Counted from the stretch's first letter, positions 50,741 to 64,000 are shown. The stretch is 64,000 nt of DNA from Lanius collurio (GCA_020086605.1 JACBWW010000012.1:15167913-15231912), one strand, 5' to 3'. Notes: generated from the sequence alone by a model not told the origin. A program made the numbers and translations.

Positions 50741-52363
50741 TAAAGCTTCATGGAAGACATTTTGATAATGCAGAGACAGAAGTGCACAAAGGCAAAGTGA
50801 CACTTCAAAGGAGCATTAGCTCTGATATTGGAATCTCATTTATCTAACTCTCTCCTAAAGGACAAGTTAGCAATTCACGAGGGTGCAGTTCGCACGCACA
50901 CATGAAGTGGCATGAAAGGCCTTTCGCTTCAGCAGAGCTGCCTGATCCCAGTGCCCTTGAGCATGTGGAGCTTTATGAATGCTGTTGATGTATTTTTCTT
51001 TTTCCTTGACTTTCTTTATTTTCATATGGAGAACCAACAGCTTGCTTAGCTTTTTCTCTTTGTGTTGTGTGGGACCCAGAAATGGCTGTACAAGGATTAT
51101 GGTTATTGCACGAGGTGTAACCTGCAGGTTTGCTGCTTTCCCCTGCATGCTGAGCAGCCTGTGACTGCTCACCAGCCCACCATGGTGCATGTCTCAGCAC
51201 TTTTGCTGCTTAACTGTGGTGTATCTCATCGGCAGGATAACCAATGCACACATATCAGAGCATAATTAGTCAATGTACTTTTATTCAGTGGGGATGAGTA
51301 TAAGTCTTATCCACTGGAAATATCACAGGCACCTATTCAGGAATTAGAATTTTATCAATGAGGGCATCAGAGCATGTTGGCCAAGGGAATCCTCAAAGCT
51401 CAGTCCAGATGCTGGACCGGATTGCTGTCAGTGACGGGTGAATCTTTATGGTGGGTACCACCCTGTAGGAGCACCAGTGAACCTGCAGCAGCTCACAGGG
51501 GCTCATCTCAGAATGCTGTCTTCAAGACAGAAGGGCTCATCTGCTGTAGCAGCCAGGGCTCCCAGAAGATGAAAGCATCTAAAACTGCTGTCACCTCTTT
51601 CATTATTTCCATCCTTTGCACAATAACTCCCTATGTGCCAGCCTTGAGTGCCAAGGCAGACATTGCACGTCTGTGGGACAAAACAACCTGGTGCTGAGCT
51701 GGGTACAACAGACACACCCCTGGTAAATTTCCATTCTGGCAGGTAGCTAACGCATCTGTCTCCTTCCCTTTACCAAAGGCTTCTACTTACCTTACTTCTG
51801 CACTTGGCTGACAACTGCCAAAGTCTCCATACCTTGCTGAAAAACTGGGATGTCAAAACTGAGACCAAGAAGTGAAAGCTTTCAGCAAGAGACTAGCTCA
51901 GGAGCTGGTGTAACTGGGAAGAAGGCATTTGGTGAAGTTTTACCTCAGTTATTTTCAAACTAACCATCATCACATGAAGAAAACAATGAGAACTGTCAGC
52001 AAATTTTTCTCCAAAGCACGAGACACTTTCAGGCAGTAACTTCAAAAGGAAACTGTTATATTCCTTTAAGTGGAAGAAATGTCTGCAAGTAGCCATTTAA
52101 ATGTCTATGCAAATTAATTCATTCAGTGATCATTTTGCTCCTGCTAATGAGTTTATCCATATTCTTCCAAAATCCCCTAAGCCTGGGGAATTTAAGATTG
52201 TGCACTGTTTTGGGAAAAACCACAACAGTAGTAGATGAAAAATGGAATCTATTGAAATAGTGTCAAATAACTGAAATAAGCCTGAAATGGCTGTCAGAAT
52301 ATTTTTGCCTCACTTTCTTGGTCCAATCAGCTCATTTTCAAAGTTAATTGCTGCTTAGTGTAA

Positions 52364-52380
52364 GCTCACCAGAAGTGAGC
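52364..52380. repeat. Short hairpin resembling the one at 45.4 kb
   Basis: GCTCACCAGAAGTGAGC has a 6-bp stem with a 5-nt CAGAA loop. It differs from the 45396-45413 sequence only by one A in the loop. Confidence 0.6.
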
Positions 52381-55300
52381 CCCAGCCCAGCACAGAGGGC
52401 CCTGAATTGTGCTTTAATTTTCATACTACTCTGTATGTTTTCATATTTAAATTCGGTTTCCACAGAATCCCTGAGCCATCCTGCCAGGACTTTCCCAACA
52501 AAAGCAGACTTAAGGCAGATCTTAGCACCATCCTACTCCCCACGTGGGTTTGGAGATAGAGCTTTCTTCATTCTGCATCACTAGCATGGGAGATAATCAC
52601 CCCTACAGTTGTGCTTCTCTGCCTCGCATTCCTTCAGGGTCCTCACATGAAGGGAGAGGGCTGGCAGCACAAGCAGGTGGCTGGCTTTGCAGTGCCCCAT
52701 GTGTATTGATTTATCTTTATTCTTATATCCTTTTGTTCTCCATTTTTCCATGGGTGTCAGGTTAGCAGTGGATTTTGGTATGTTGCCTCATGTGAACCTG
52801 TGTGATTTTGGTGAGCACAAGTAAGCCAAGCCAGGCTAGCTCATGCTCTGCTGGAAAGTACTGTACTGTACTGGACAGTAACTGGAAGTTTCCAGAGTGG
52901 AGTGATCCTGGTGCTTGCTCCAGCCTGTGATGGGGATTCCCAAGCCCTCTGACCTGCCACCTTACCTGCACATGTAAGCACTTCTAACCCTGGTCAAATC
53001 CAGTCAAGGCTGCCTCTTGTCATAAATCACAGATCCTTGGTAACCTAAGAAGCCCACGAGGACACAAGTTTAATAAATGTGTGACCCAGGGATTTCATGT
53101 GCTCCATATTCAGAAGCTGGCTGGCTGGCAAGCTGAAGAATACGCTGCTTTTAAAATATGTGCCACGAATAGCATTTTTAGTACGGATAATTTGCTTGGA
53201 ATATTGCTAATTGACTGAAAGGGAAGCTTCTCCTTTTAGCCAGACCATGATTAAGACCATGCCGAACATACCAGCTATGCTAGATATTAAAAACAAAAAC
53301 CTTGCTCCTAGGAACTCTTCAGATCATTAGCATATCTAAAAGTGCCTCAGGAAATAGGACTGCCTCAGGCCTTTATTATCCATCTAGTCTATCCTTCTGC
53401 TCCAAGATAGAATCAATTAGATAAAACCCAGTTTTTTTGACAAGAGTTTTTCTAGACTGTTCTTAGAAACCTTTAGCAACAGAGACTCAGCAAACACTCA
53501 GGCAATCTCCCCCAGTGTCTCACAATGCCTTGAGTTAGGAAACTTAATTTTCTGGTGTAAGTCTCCTTTGCTGAAGTTTAAGTTCACTTTTCCTTGTCCT
53601 GCCTGTGAGGGAAAGACTATTCCCTGCACATCAGCAACAGCATGTTTAAGGGCTGCAGTCCTCATTCTAAATCTTCTGTTTTCCTTTCTGGTCATACTGA
53701 GCACTTCCCATTTGTACAGTCTTTTCTTATTGGTAGTGTTATTTAGACACTCCTACCCTCCTGGGTGATTGTTTTCCTTTGAACACTGAAATACATCAAG
53801 TGCTTTTGTTTTGATGTGCTGTTAGATGCCAAACAGAGGTCTCCAGCAGATCTGTGGTGTTCCCAGTGTCTTATGGATAACACTTACCTGAGTCAATCGA
53901 GTGTCCCCCATAGTGTCACCACAGTGTGTTATCATCCATGCATGTTAAATTGGAAACTGTCACCCTAAGGTCTTTCTGTGGAGCTTCTGGTGGCTAGGAA
54001 CACCAAGAGCTACAGAAATAAAATGGCTCGAGTGGTTCCCTCCAGATCAGAGGCAGGGGTGGGAACCGACAGGAGGAGGTTGGTTTTAGAGAACTATGTG
54101 GAAAGCAGGGAAAGAACATGGGAATGTAAATGCCAGGGGTTCAGAGGGAAGCCCTCATCAGAGTTGCAGCCACTCTCGTGCATTCCAGCCCATCCTGGAG
54201 TTTTTCTCTCTTTGTTCCAGACAAAACAAAGTAATTAATCTAGCACTCACAGCCTTAAAGACGTCCACGAGGTGGTGAAGGCCATACAATATCAAACTTA
54301 GATACACACCTGGAGTCCTCCATGAGTGTTTTTCTGCCGTGCCAGAGCACGGTTCAGAAGTGAAACCAGCCAGCAAAGCAAACACTCGGTGCCGTAGGGG
54401 AGTGTCAGGCTCACTCGCAGTCTCCACAGCACCGTGGCACGTCTCGGCTGAGCACAGCCCCTCCCTCTCTCACTGACACAGCCCTGGGTCGGGGGATGCA
54501 GCGCTGACTTCAGAGAGGTCACAGCACAGTGTGGTGACAGCACCAGTGCAGGGTCAGAGCACAGGAAGGATGACTGATGCACACAAGGGTGGCAGGATGG
54601 AGAATGAGAAAACAGAACCTGGAAAGCTCTGAGCATATCACTTTCTTGTTACCAATTTTCATTTGCATTGAGAAGGCAGCTTTTTTTTTCCGATCGCCAG
54701 CATAGAGCATATTTCCTGACTATTTGGAGTGGTCCAGTCAGGTAAGTTGCTCTCATTGAAAGCCAGATTGCTTGGAAATGAGAGTCTGTGTTTGAAGAAA
54801 GCCACCTTTTTGTTTCTCCTTGATGCCCTATTGTTTGTCAGGCACTGACAATGCTCGATCCCATGTGCACAGCATCCATGCCTGGAAGGAAGGCACACTG
54901 TGGTGAAGAGTCGCACAAGGCTGTCATCCCAGCTGCAGAGAAACAAAAGCTCCAGGAGGCACTGCTGTCAGGAGCAGAGGGGACATCGAGCCTCGCAGCT
55001 GTCACTCTCCGAGTGAAGCTCCCTATTCACCCACCTCCTGCCATCCATGCTCATCGGGACTCCAGATATTCCCCCCACCTTTGTCACTCGTGAGCCCCCA
55101 GGGATGCTAATGTCATACCCTCTCCCCTGCAGCATTAACAAGAAGGTCTGTTCTGAACTCGGTTTAGTAGGAAGCCTCACACCAATAATCAGACAAGATT
55201 CAGCATTTGGTTGGGGTTTTGTTGTGTCTTGTTGTGGGTCTGCAGCAACGAGCCAGCTCCTGTGCCCCAGCAAAATTATTTATGAATGTTCCACAGAGAC

Positions 55301-58300
55301 CATATCCTGTCAAGAAGTAATTAAGCCAAATGCTCACTGGCTGCACCACTTGGCTGTTGTGGCAGTCATCCTCACTGATTACTGGCAGAACAGGATACTG
55401 CCCTTATTAAAATAGACTACCCAATTGCCTCCTGTGGGAAGGAAAGGCCCTTTCCAAATCCTCATCTGCTTAGAAAACAGCAGACCCAAAATCCCTGTTT
55501 ATATCTCTATAAAAATACATGCGTAGGTGTTCACAGGACTGTAGTTAATGAATACACACTGGCATGTGCACACAGGCATCAGGAAAAGGTGATAATGGCA
55601 TCTTGGCTATCTCCTGCATTGTGTGAAGCAGTGGGCATCTGAGATGGTGGTAGGTGGATCTCACCAGGCATCACAGAGATGACAGCTCAATACAACTGCA
55701 TGAGGAGAGAGAGCCAAGTAGCTGGGTCCCTTCACACTGGGCCCTGAAGGACAGTCCCTGCCTTGCTGCCCCCTTTGCTATACCACAGTGTCATAGACCT
55801 TCTCCCGGTTTGTGGTCTCATAGGCCAGCAGCAGGAGAGAGGCTTATCACTCTGTATTTACAATCTTTTGCAGTATTTGCACTCTAAAAAAAAGCAGGAG
55901 CACAGCTTATCCCATGTCTTGGAGCACTGCTATCAGTACTTGGCCCACTGATTGATATTTTTGCAGAGTGCTGAGACTGGTGAGTGGTGTGGCCAACTCA
56001 AGCCAACACCTCCTATCAGTCATATATCCCGGACACTTGATGTGGTGTGATCAGTGCCCTGATGGAAGATATGAGAAGGTAAGGTTGGATGAGGAGGACA
56101 CGCTGACCCAGTAACTTGTCTTCTGTTGTGCAGTAAGTGTGGACAACAGAAGTTTCAATACAGGATGGAGATGTATGTTTTCTCATATGAACTGTGAATT
56201 TTGTTTCCCTGACAGGTCTCTCCAGTTCAGGACTCAATGCAGCTCCCATTCTGATGGCTACATGCCACTTCTCCTCTACTACTAAAAAGAAAATAGGCTA
56301 AAGAGAAAAGGGGAGGAAGGTCACTACAGACATTTCTGGTCACCCCAGATATCTGTTTTTCCACAAATATGCCTAGTTGAGTGAAATTTTGGGCATCTAT
56401 ATCCTGTGTTAAGTAACACAGCACTTGAGTACATTTTGGCGAAGAACTTAATTGAACCTGCCTTCTGCTAGTTTTATTTGGTGGCCACTACCTCTTGTAC
56501 AGGAGGAGAAAGTTAAAACCTTTTTCCTGTTCTCCATGTTCACACCACTCATGAGTTTACAGTCCTTTAGCATCTCTTCTCTGCATTTTCTCTTTCACAA
56601 GAAAAAGGGTCCCAGAAACATTTATCAATGTTAAGTTTTATCTGCCATTTTATTGCCCATTCCCCTTGCAACTCTTCGCATTGAGCTTTGATTTTACTAC
56701 ACCTATTAATTCTTTTTCCTACAGCTATAAACTTGAACTTTCACAGATGAAGAATGGGTGCATCGTGGAGCCATGGCTCATGTACTCCACAAGTGAGAGT
56801 CCTTCTCCTGTGTTGGAAAGCCTCTTCAAAGCAGGCAGCTTTGGATCTGATTTATGATGTCTCCAAGGAGAGCTTAGTTTGTAACTCCTGAACAGAAATT
56901 CCTAAAGATTTCAGAAGCAGTTAGCCCCAATCTGCTGTCTGAGCCTCATGCCTTGTAACAGAGAGGACCCACTCCTGGTAGCTGATGCCTTTGGGAAAGG
57001 TGCAGGGCATTGATTGATGTAACTGGATGTATGTTCTGCTCTGCTATAGTTCAGGGACAGAGCTTTGTGAGGCATGCAGGGTCTTGCTTCAACACAGTTT
57101 TCAGAGGAAAGAGGCAGCTTGCTGCTCTGCCACCAGCCTGTGATTCTTAAAAGCCTTAAAACACTGGTAGCATAGGGCAGCTGCCCATGGGTTAGAGACA
57201 AAAGGAATTTCTTTTGACCTGGAATGAATTCCTCTTTTCCTAGTTTCACAGCATCATGTGCCACCAGAGCAAAAGGATTTGTGAAAGCCTATAAATAAAA
57301 TGTTTACCAAAAAAATAGGGCATCTGTACTTCCACAAGCCTCTGCTTCTCTCTGCCATAGACACATCTCTTCCATGCCCAAGAGATGGGTGAGGTGAATG
57401 AGGTAAATGCTGAGCTCTGAATTCCTGAGCCACCCAGCCTGTTACTAATTACCATGATTAAATATTGACACAGTGACTGCACACAGGGCTCCCAGGCAGA
57501 GATCAGTACCCCTCAGAGGTGGCAGCAGAGAAATCCAGACAAAGAAATACTTCCCCAAGCACTTAAACTGCAAGACCCCATCCCACAATTATCATTCCCC
57601 TGTGGACTGACAGCATGTGTGAGAGCTTGCAGAGCTCTAGCAAGAGGCAGGTGGGGGTCAGGAGGTTTCTGACCCCAAATCATTGCCTTTGGGATTCCCT
57701 TTACTGCAATCTCCAGCAGCTGGGTAGAGTGAGTGGGATGAAGCAGCACAGTGGGATCTGCTTCCCCACAGCAAACACAGGCTGTTACTCAGAAGAATAA
57801 TAGGGCCCTGCTGCTCTGGCTGCCAACCCCAGGGCATCCTCAGGGAAGCTCCCAGTCCCGCTTGGCTGCCTCCCTGTATGCCTGCCCAGCCTGGCAAGCC
57901 TGGTAATTGCATCCCCCAGCACACTCCCTCAATTCCTTTCGTGGGTCCCAGTCAGAGAGCAGGACAAATGCTTGTGGATCTACAATTGAGATTGCTCCTA
58001 ATCAGGAAAACATCTAATCATATGTCTTAAGAGTGTCTTGCACAAGGATGCACCAACATACCCAAAATGGGAAGATTCTGCCCTAGAGACACTCGCTGCC
58101 AGAACAGGGAAGACTCCGGAGGCTGTAGCTCTTTCTTCTCTCTCCTCCTCTCCCCCAACACTCCTGGTTAACTTGCTGGGCTGTGTGCCAGGGCAGCAGA
58201 TGTACTACAGCATGGTTTTTACTCCCATATCATAGCCGTGTCCACTGCTGATTTTGACCATGGTCACTTTTTAATACAGCAGCTGACTTGGCTACAAGTG

Positions 58301-61300
58301 AAAAATAAAATATGATCCCTTGCAATTGCAAACTGGCCAAAGCAATCTGAAGTCCTTCTCCTCTGGGAACAAGGAGCAGTATCTGTGAAGCTCCTCTGTA
58401 TCCAGTTTGGGCATCTACTAGCCCAAACTCCATTCATTTTTCATTAGATTTTCCCTCTTCATCTCTTCGAATCCTACTGGGCAGCTGCAGACGCCAGGAT
58501 GAATTTGTGCCAGGTTAGTACTCTTAAAGCAGCAGAATATTAAATTTCTCAGCTTGACCCTTCTCCAGTGCTAAGGCTTTTTATGAATGCTGCCTGTTGC
58601 TTGTATTAAGAACAACCACTTAAAAGTCTGAAACACTAAAGAGCATCTGCTTTGTGGCAGAGTTTTCTCATCCTGATGCCAAGCAGAAAAGTCTATTTTA
58701 CTTCAAAAGTGATGATGCAAGGGGTAGCTTTTGAGGTTATATTTGCAGGGAAACAACTAAGCTTGTGTATTGATACGAAATGTTGCAAGGTGCCAATTTC
58801 TCCATTCCCCTGGTTTCACACTGCAGCTTCCAGCAGCTTTGCCCCTGTAGGGTGAAGGGCTGCAGCTGCCGCAGTTCCGTGAGCTTGGATGGGACCACCC
58901 TGGCTCCAGCTTCCCTCCTTGCTCCCCTAGGACCAGTGAGGATGGGGGAAAGAGGGAAGAAGTTATGCTGCAGCTTCCTTCCCCATGGAGTGTCAGAGGC
59001 TGCAAAGACAGATGGAGGCAAGGGGCCAGAGAGAGGACTAAGGTACTCACTCGTGGTGGTTGCTTTATCACCTCTCAACATGCCTTCTGCCAAAGATAGC
59101 TCATGTCCAGAGCCAATGGCAGCCCTGAAAGGCACTCACAGAACCTACTTATGTGGGAGGGCGAGAAGAAGAGGAGAAGACAGGTCACAATACCTTTATT
59201 ATCAACCCCAGACATAAACAACAAGCTGTTAATTACCAGACTGTAGCACACACAGCTCTAGCATACACGACTTATACTGGAAACTGTTGTTTAAGGAGAA
59301 TATCAAGGATGATACTCCTTTGGCTTCTGGTTTGCCTGTACTGAGCATGTTGCTTTGTACTTTAGTACAAGCTTGGTACATTTCCAGTTTACCAGAGCTT
59401 AGCTGGGAAGAAGACGGAGCCATTGCCCCAGATTTGCAGATGGGGGTGGGAGAGGGGACAGGGAAGCTCGTTTTTGTTCCATTCTACCTCAGACCTTTCC
59501 CCTGTCTTCAGGGATGATGCTGGGGCTGAGGGGGTCATTCTAACCCAGGTGTAGGTCCCACACATCTGGCCTGATCGAATTGGTTTTTAGCAACTGAGGC
59601 CAGCAGCACAAGTGCTTATCCTGTGGGAATGAAGGGGAGGGCGATGTGGGAGTTTGTAGGGAAGGAAACACACTTTCCTGATTTCTCCAGGTACTTTTGT
59701 GACTTTGAGCCAAGTGAAAGGAGCTTCAGTTCTGTTCTTCCACTTTTGATGATATTTCAATATTCATTAATTAAAAGAGTTGTGCATTCAAGTACTTGAA
59801 CACTCGTGGTTTACATGTAACTTCAACCAGCACTTGAGGATTGGGATGAACATCGTGGTCCATAGCCAAACAGCTGCAAAGCATGTACTTGAGAAGTGAC
59901 ACATCACCATCTTAGGCAGCCATTTGACTCAAGCTGCTTTCAGCTGTAGCTTCTTTTCTTGCTATTCCTCACCCCTTAAGAATCCCCACTTGTTACTGCA
60001 TCAGCTCCTGAGGTGGGGCCAAAAGGTGAACCAACCCGGGTTAGAAATAACTTCATCTGTATGGAGGTTGTTTTTAACACAAGTCTTCAATCTCTTCATC
60101 CGTGCCCTGACAAATAGTCTCACTGACACAACTGAGAGAGCAGAGCTGGAGAGAAATGAGTGGGCAAATGCAGAATGAAGTCCCACTTGAGCTAGACCTC
60201 CTCCAGAAGTGTGTATGCCATCCAAATGCTATCGCCTGCTCATGCTGCTGCTGTTGAGCACACAGAGGCTGCCTATTGCTCACACTCTTCAGAATCTGTG
60301 TGGGCAGCACAGTAGTAAATGCACTCTAAATATGTGTATCAGCAACTGTTTCACATCTACTGAAGAGATGAATGTGTAATGGAGAAGGCAATAGTCAAGT
60401 GGTAGTCCCAATTCTTGCTGCTGCTGGTTCCTCAGTGACTCTTCCCTAGCTCTTGTTTTTTCTAGCTCTACTTCCACTTCATACATTAAAACACATAACA
60501 AAGAATTTCTATCCTTGTTTATGCAAGTCTGTAACCAGGATTTTAGTTATTGAAAGAATAGCATGGGCTTAAGTACAATTGATCTGAATTTTCTGTTGAA
60601 ATTTAATAAGATTTTACTCCCTTCTTGAGAGCAACTAAATACTTGGTGGTAACTTACACCTCTACAAATCAAGTACCTATTGTCCACCTGAATTTTTTCA
60701 GCCTTCTTTCAAAGCACCTTGTCTCCTGCTTTCCAGAAGAGAAAACTTCAAATGCTTAACTTCAGCCTGTAAAAGTTGTATATGGGTTGGCACAGGGTGT
60801 GAACTGAGACAAATGTTGTCCCAGGCTATCTGTCACCTCAAAAGCCATCAGTCCAATAAAACCAGAATCTGATTTTATATTAAGGTATCCATGGCACATC
60901 AGATTCTATAAATACATCACATTTCACATTGGTGACTTCTATAGGTTGTCAAGGGGCAAGTTTGTATTTATGGCACCCAATGAATAAAAAGACAGAAAAT
61001 TAATTTCCTGTTTTGAAACGAGTCTCAATTTTATCATAGGGAAAACTACATCACAAAACTGACTGCAATTTAATGTACACAGCTTTCCTATTTAGCCATT
61101 AAGTAGATTATTCTCTGCTGGATGGATGTGTCATTCCTTTTAATGTTAATGATAGTCCCACATATGCCATGACAGAATAACTGTCAAACTATGTGAACCA
61201 TTTAATCCCTAAAGGAAAATGGAGTAAATCCTTCAAGCAATGTAGGATCTGCCAGCAAAGTGATGGGAGCCTGTGAAGGGTAGAGAGAGCTTCTAGCAGG

Positions 61301-62394
61301 GCTGAAATGTAGGGATGTTGCTTTGACAGTTTTGGCAGCAAAGCTAACTGAAGATGTTCCCATCCATCCTGTCCCCGTCCCTGTCCCCTTCTATTGTCAT
61401 CCCCTGCTCCTTGAGTTGAAGCAACCATAAAAATTAGCTGCTAACAGGACTGAGGTTTAAATCACCCCTTCAGAAGAAACCAGAAAGCCAGTTGCCCTTG
61501 TTGGTCTTTAACCCAGCTTGTTTCACTGTTCTGCAGTGTTCCCAGAGGCACTGGGAGCAGCAAACAGTGGCCAGAGTCCAGGAAGGAGCAATCAGGGAAG
61601 GGCTGGGGACAAAACTTCCTATTCTGGCATAGGGAGGGAGCAGACAAGCTGATGGATGTGGAGTTATGCCAGAGTGCCTGCCTTGGCACACTGTGCATGG
61701 CTGTGCCACTTCTGCACAGTAACACTGGCTCACGGACCTGTGGCTCGCCCAGCTGATGACTCCAGCGGGGCTTGGTCAGCACATGGTTTCTCACCTGTGC
61801 CTTTGCCCAAGCTTTGAGGTGGACTGTCCAGTTCTCCTGGATCACAGCCAGGTTATTCAAGGTCCATCCCCGTAGTTTGCCCTCCAAGGCACCTCTAGAA
61901 GTCATGGACACATGCCAGGGCAGCATGACAGGGGACTCCATGACCCAGAAAATCCTGAAGATGAATGGCAAAACATCCTTTGGAACTCTCTATGCAGCCA
62001 TAAAGCAATTTTTTAGATGGACAAAAAGAGCAGGAGCTGGATGAAAATCAGCTCTGAGATTCACTGATTAAGCTGAAGAGGAACCTGGGATTTTACTCTT
62101 TTTATGAGGCTCTTGTTACCACTGATCTATGTCAGTAAAATCAGCTGTAACTGTGTCATTTCACACAGATTTCACAACTTAACAAGTTTATCAATAAACA
62201 AACCCATCGGCATTACTTAATATCTTGAGTGCTAACTTGCCAGGAGATCACAGCCATTGCAGAGGCACTAAGTCCTGCCCAGTCTATTCCCATAGGATGA
62301 AAATCCAGTGAGTATCTCCCATAACAGCCCACCTGCAGACCTGTACTTTCCTTGTACTTTGTCACAAAACATGTATTTCTTTAAGAAATAAAGA

Positions 62395-62466
62395 AGGTTC
62401 TTGAATTTGGAGTTGAGAATCTTAGAGGTCTTTTACAACTTCAGTGATTCTATGATTCTGTGATTT
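62395..62466 (+). mobile_element. CR1 LINE 3' end, plus strand
   Basis: The segment reads GGAGTTGAGAATCTTAGAGG, then TCTTTTACAACTTCAGTGATTC and the terminal TATGATTCTGTGATTTC. It matches the CR1 3' UTR consensus (TTGGACTTGATGATCTTAGAGGTCTTTTCCAACC...GATTCTATGATTCT type). Only about 70 bp survive and the 5' limit is uncertain. The absence of poly(A) and the microsatellite-like ATTCTATG terminus are normal for CR1. It is older or more diverged than the copy at 29.8 kb. Confidence 0.9.
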
Positions 62467-64000
62467 CTGAGGTAACCCTTATGGCATTAATGCCATTAAT
62501 GCCAGTCATGGAGTTGAAGGAATGCAGTCAGTCATGGCAAAGGAGGGGAATTAAACCAGACTTTTGCTGCTTCAAACACAGAGTAGGTCATCAAATCGTT
62601 TCCTCCCCACACAGGGTTTTCTTCCATGGGTGAGTCAGTCTGGATTCACATAGAGTCTCTCATATGGTACAAACAGGATATGAAAGAGAAAATAACCAGG
62701 AGGGTCCACACTGTCAGCTTCTGCAAGCCCTGTTTGCATCCCATCTTCTCTTGCCTCTCCAAGAGTTTGTGAAGTCCTAATGTGTTGTGGTCAAGACAGC
62801 TCCACATGCAAGGCTGCTGCTCACTGGTTGCTGGCAGTGGCTCCTGCCTGTGTGTTTGACCTGCTCTTCTGTCTGGCTGTGGTTTGGTGAGCTACATCCC
62901 TGCTCCGATGACACTCCCTGCCTTGGATACCGCTTGCCGTAGCACTATCAGCAACAGCAGACAGGAGAGGGGAAGAGAACTGAGGACCTTTCAAAGTATA
63001 CTTCATGAAGAAATGGCCATCTTAGCTAGGAGAGCTGTGCTATTCATCAGAGAGGCTGTGAACTGTGACCCGTTTTGGGGGTGACAGTGGAAGTGTCAGT
63101 AGAGACAAAACTGAGCATGGTTGTCCATTCAGAAGCAAGTGTCCACCATCTCCATTGCCAGGATAGTTAATATGAACACTGGTCATTTCACCAGTCTTGT
63201 CCTTCTTCTTGGAAGCTCTACTCTTCTGCTCTCATGGCTAATGAATCATTTTTATGGGCTGTTGGGAATGCAGATTGAGACTATTTGAGTACCACTGCCA
63301 GAAAAGAGCGCGTGCGTTCTGAGAAATGATGGGTAGGTGACAGGCACTGACTGGAAGGTTTACTCTGCCAAACAGCAGCTGCAAAGGCAAAGGAGAGAAG
63401 GGATTTCAGGGACCTGCAAGACCACATGAGCTGCCCATCAGACGTGCCGGCTTCAGGGGCAGTAGTCAGAGTATGCTATTCACATCTTCTGTGTAATTTG
63501 CTTGCATGTCTAAATGCCTGATACACAACAATAAGCTTCAGGCCACTGCAGTGAGCAAATGGCTAAACTTGGTCACTTTGCTTTGATTGTAGTAACTCTT
63601 AGGATCATGCCATTAAGCAACCTGTAGGCCTGGGCAGGTCCCTTCTCCATGGGTACACCTTGCCATACAATGTACAAACAGCTCTGTTGCAGGGCCAGTG
63701 GGAGGGAAGGAGACTTTATTAGGAAGGAAAACATGATTTTTATTGTTCCGAAAGAATAGCTGGTGATGGAAGCTCTAACATGTGACAACATGTACAAGTT
63801 TGTGCAAATGGACATGGTGACAAGCTGTGCCAAGGGTGCAGAGGACTTCAGCCTCAGAGCAGCCGCAGTGCCTCCCTCACAGAGCAGCAAACATTCAGTG
63901 TGCTGGCTGGCTGCGTGTGGAGCACTGTTGGCAGCAGGATGGTGCTTTGTCGCAAGGTACTAGGGTCCTGCCAATGCTCTTTTTGCAAAGATTGAAGAAG
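62467..64000. other. Noncoding right end, no gene supported
   Basis: No exon or RNA gene is recognised. A perfect 12-bp palindrome, GGCATTAATGCC, lies at 62483-62494, and ATTAATGCC then repeats directly to 62503. It sits just after the CR1 end. CAGTCATGG is repeated nearby (about 62504 and 62528). Confidence 0.5.

Larger units (their letters stand above)
48459..62394. other. Noncoding stretch, no gene supported
   Basis: Nearly 14 kb with no recognisable exon. Composition is more GC-rich than the left end of the window, with more frequent but still short open frames. The longest is a 169-codon minus-strand frame at 61462-61971 without family resemblance. It contains the hairpin at 49.9 kb, a T20 run (50596-50615), a paired GATA-site motif (50728-50740), a short hairpin (52364-52380) and a CpG-retaining patch near 54.34-54.56 kb. 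Confidence 0.5.

Noticed and set aside
61462..61971. 169-codon minus-strand frame
   Set aside because: No family resemblance and no splice or promoter context, and a shorter overlapping frame is also open. This length is plausible by chance in 64 kb.
1..64000. CRISPR arrays, operons, prophage or toxin-antitoxin systems
   Set aside because: All diagnostic features are vertebrate (CR1, LTR, CpG islands). No regularly spaced repeats or compact gene strings exist.

Overview
This window looks like avian nuclear DNA, most likely from a neoavian or passerine bird. The evidence is two CR1 LINE 3' ends with the ATTCTATGATTCTGTGA-type terminus (one on each strand), a solo endogenous-retrovirus LTR opening with TGTAGTGGGTTGA, low repeat density, and CpG islands set in AT-rich sequence. 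The species cannot be named from sequence alone. No bacterial, phage or organellar features are present.

I found no protein-coding exon that I can recognise or defend. Open frames are short (mostly 60-110 codons), overlap on both strands, and match the chance expectation. The longest ones lie in the GC-rich island, or cross a run of Ns, where stop codons are rare. The window therefore reads as intergenic or long-intron sequence around one or two promoter-type CpG islands.

Layout. 1-4.15 kb: AT-rich, no gene seen. 4.15-4.38 kb: a small isolated CpG-rich patch. 4.4-16.1 kb: AT-rich, no gene seen. 16.116-16.453 kb: an assembly gap of 338 N on the edge of a strong CpG island (16.454-17.16 kb), which holds a consensus-like plus-strand splice donor and is the best candidate for a promoter and first exon. 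17.2-29.8 kb: noncoding, with a T/G-rich low-complexity tract, a polypurine tract and an old interspersed-repeat remnant. 29.78-29.99 kb: a minus-strand CR1 fragment. 30.84-31.42 kb: a CpG-enriched, low-repeat block that may be a conserved regulatory element, followed by a 167-bp A/C-rich low-complexity tract. 33.1 kb: an unusual three-arm inverted repeat. 43.62-44.04 kb: a 34-bp poly(A) run beside another CpG-enriched block. 47.045-48.453 kb: a complete 1,409-bp solo LTR with a perfect 5-bp target-site duplication (GTGAG) and an internal array of four 28-bp repeats. 49.90-49.96 kb: a pre-miRNA-like hairpin (18 of 19 paired, 15-nt loop). 62.4 kb: a plus-strand CR1 3' end.

The features do not form a pathway or operon. 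The testable points are the CpG-island promoter hidden by the gap, the hairpin, the LTR insertion, and several candidate noncoding elements whose status depends on cross-species alignment and RNA data.
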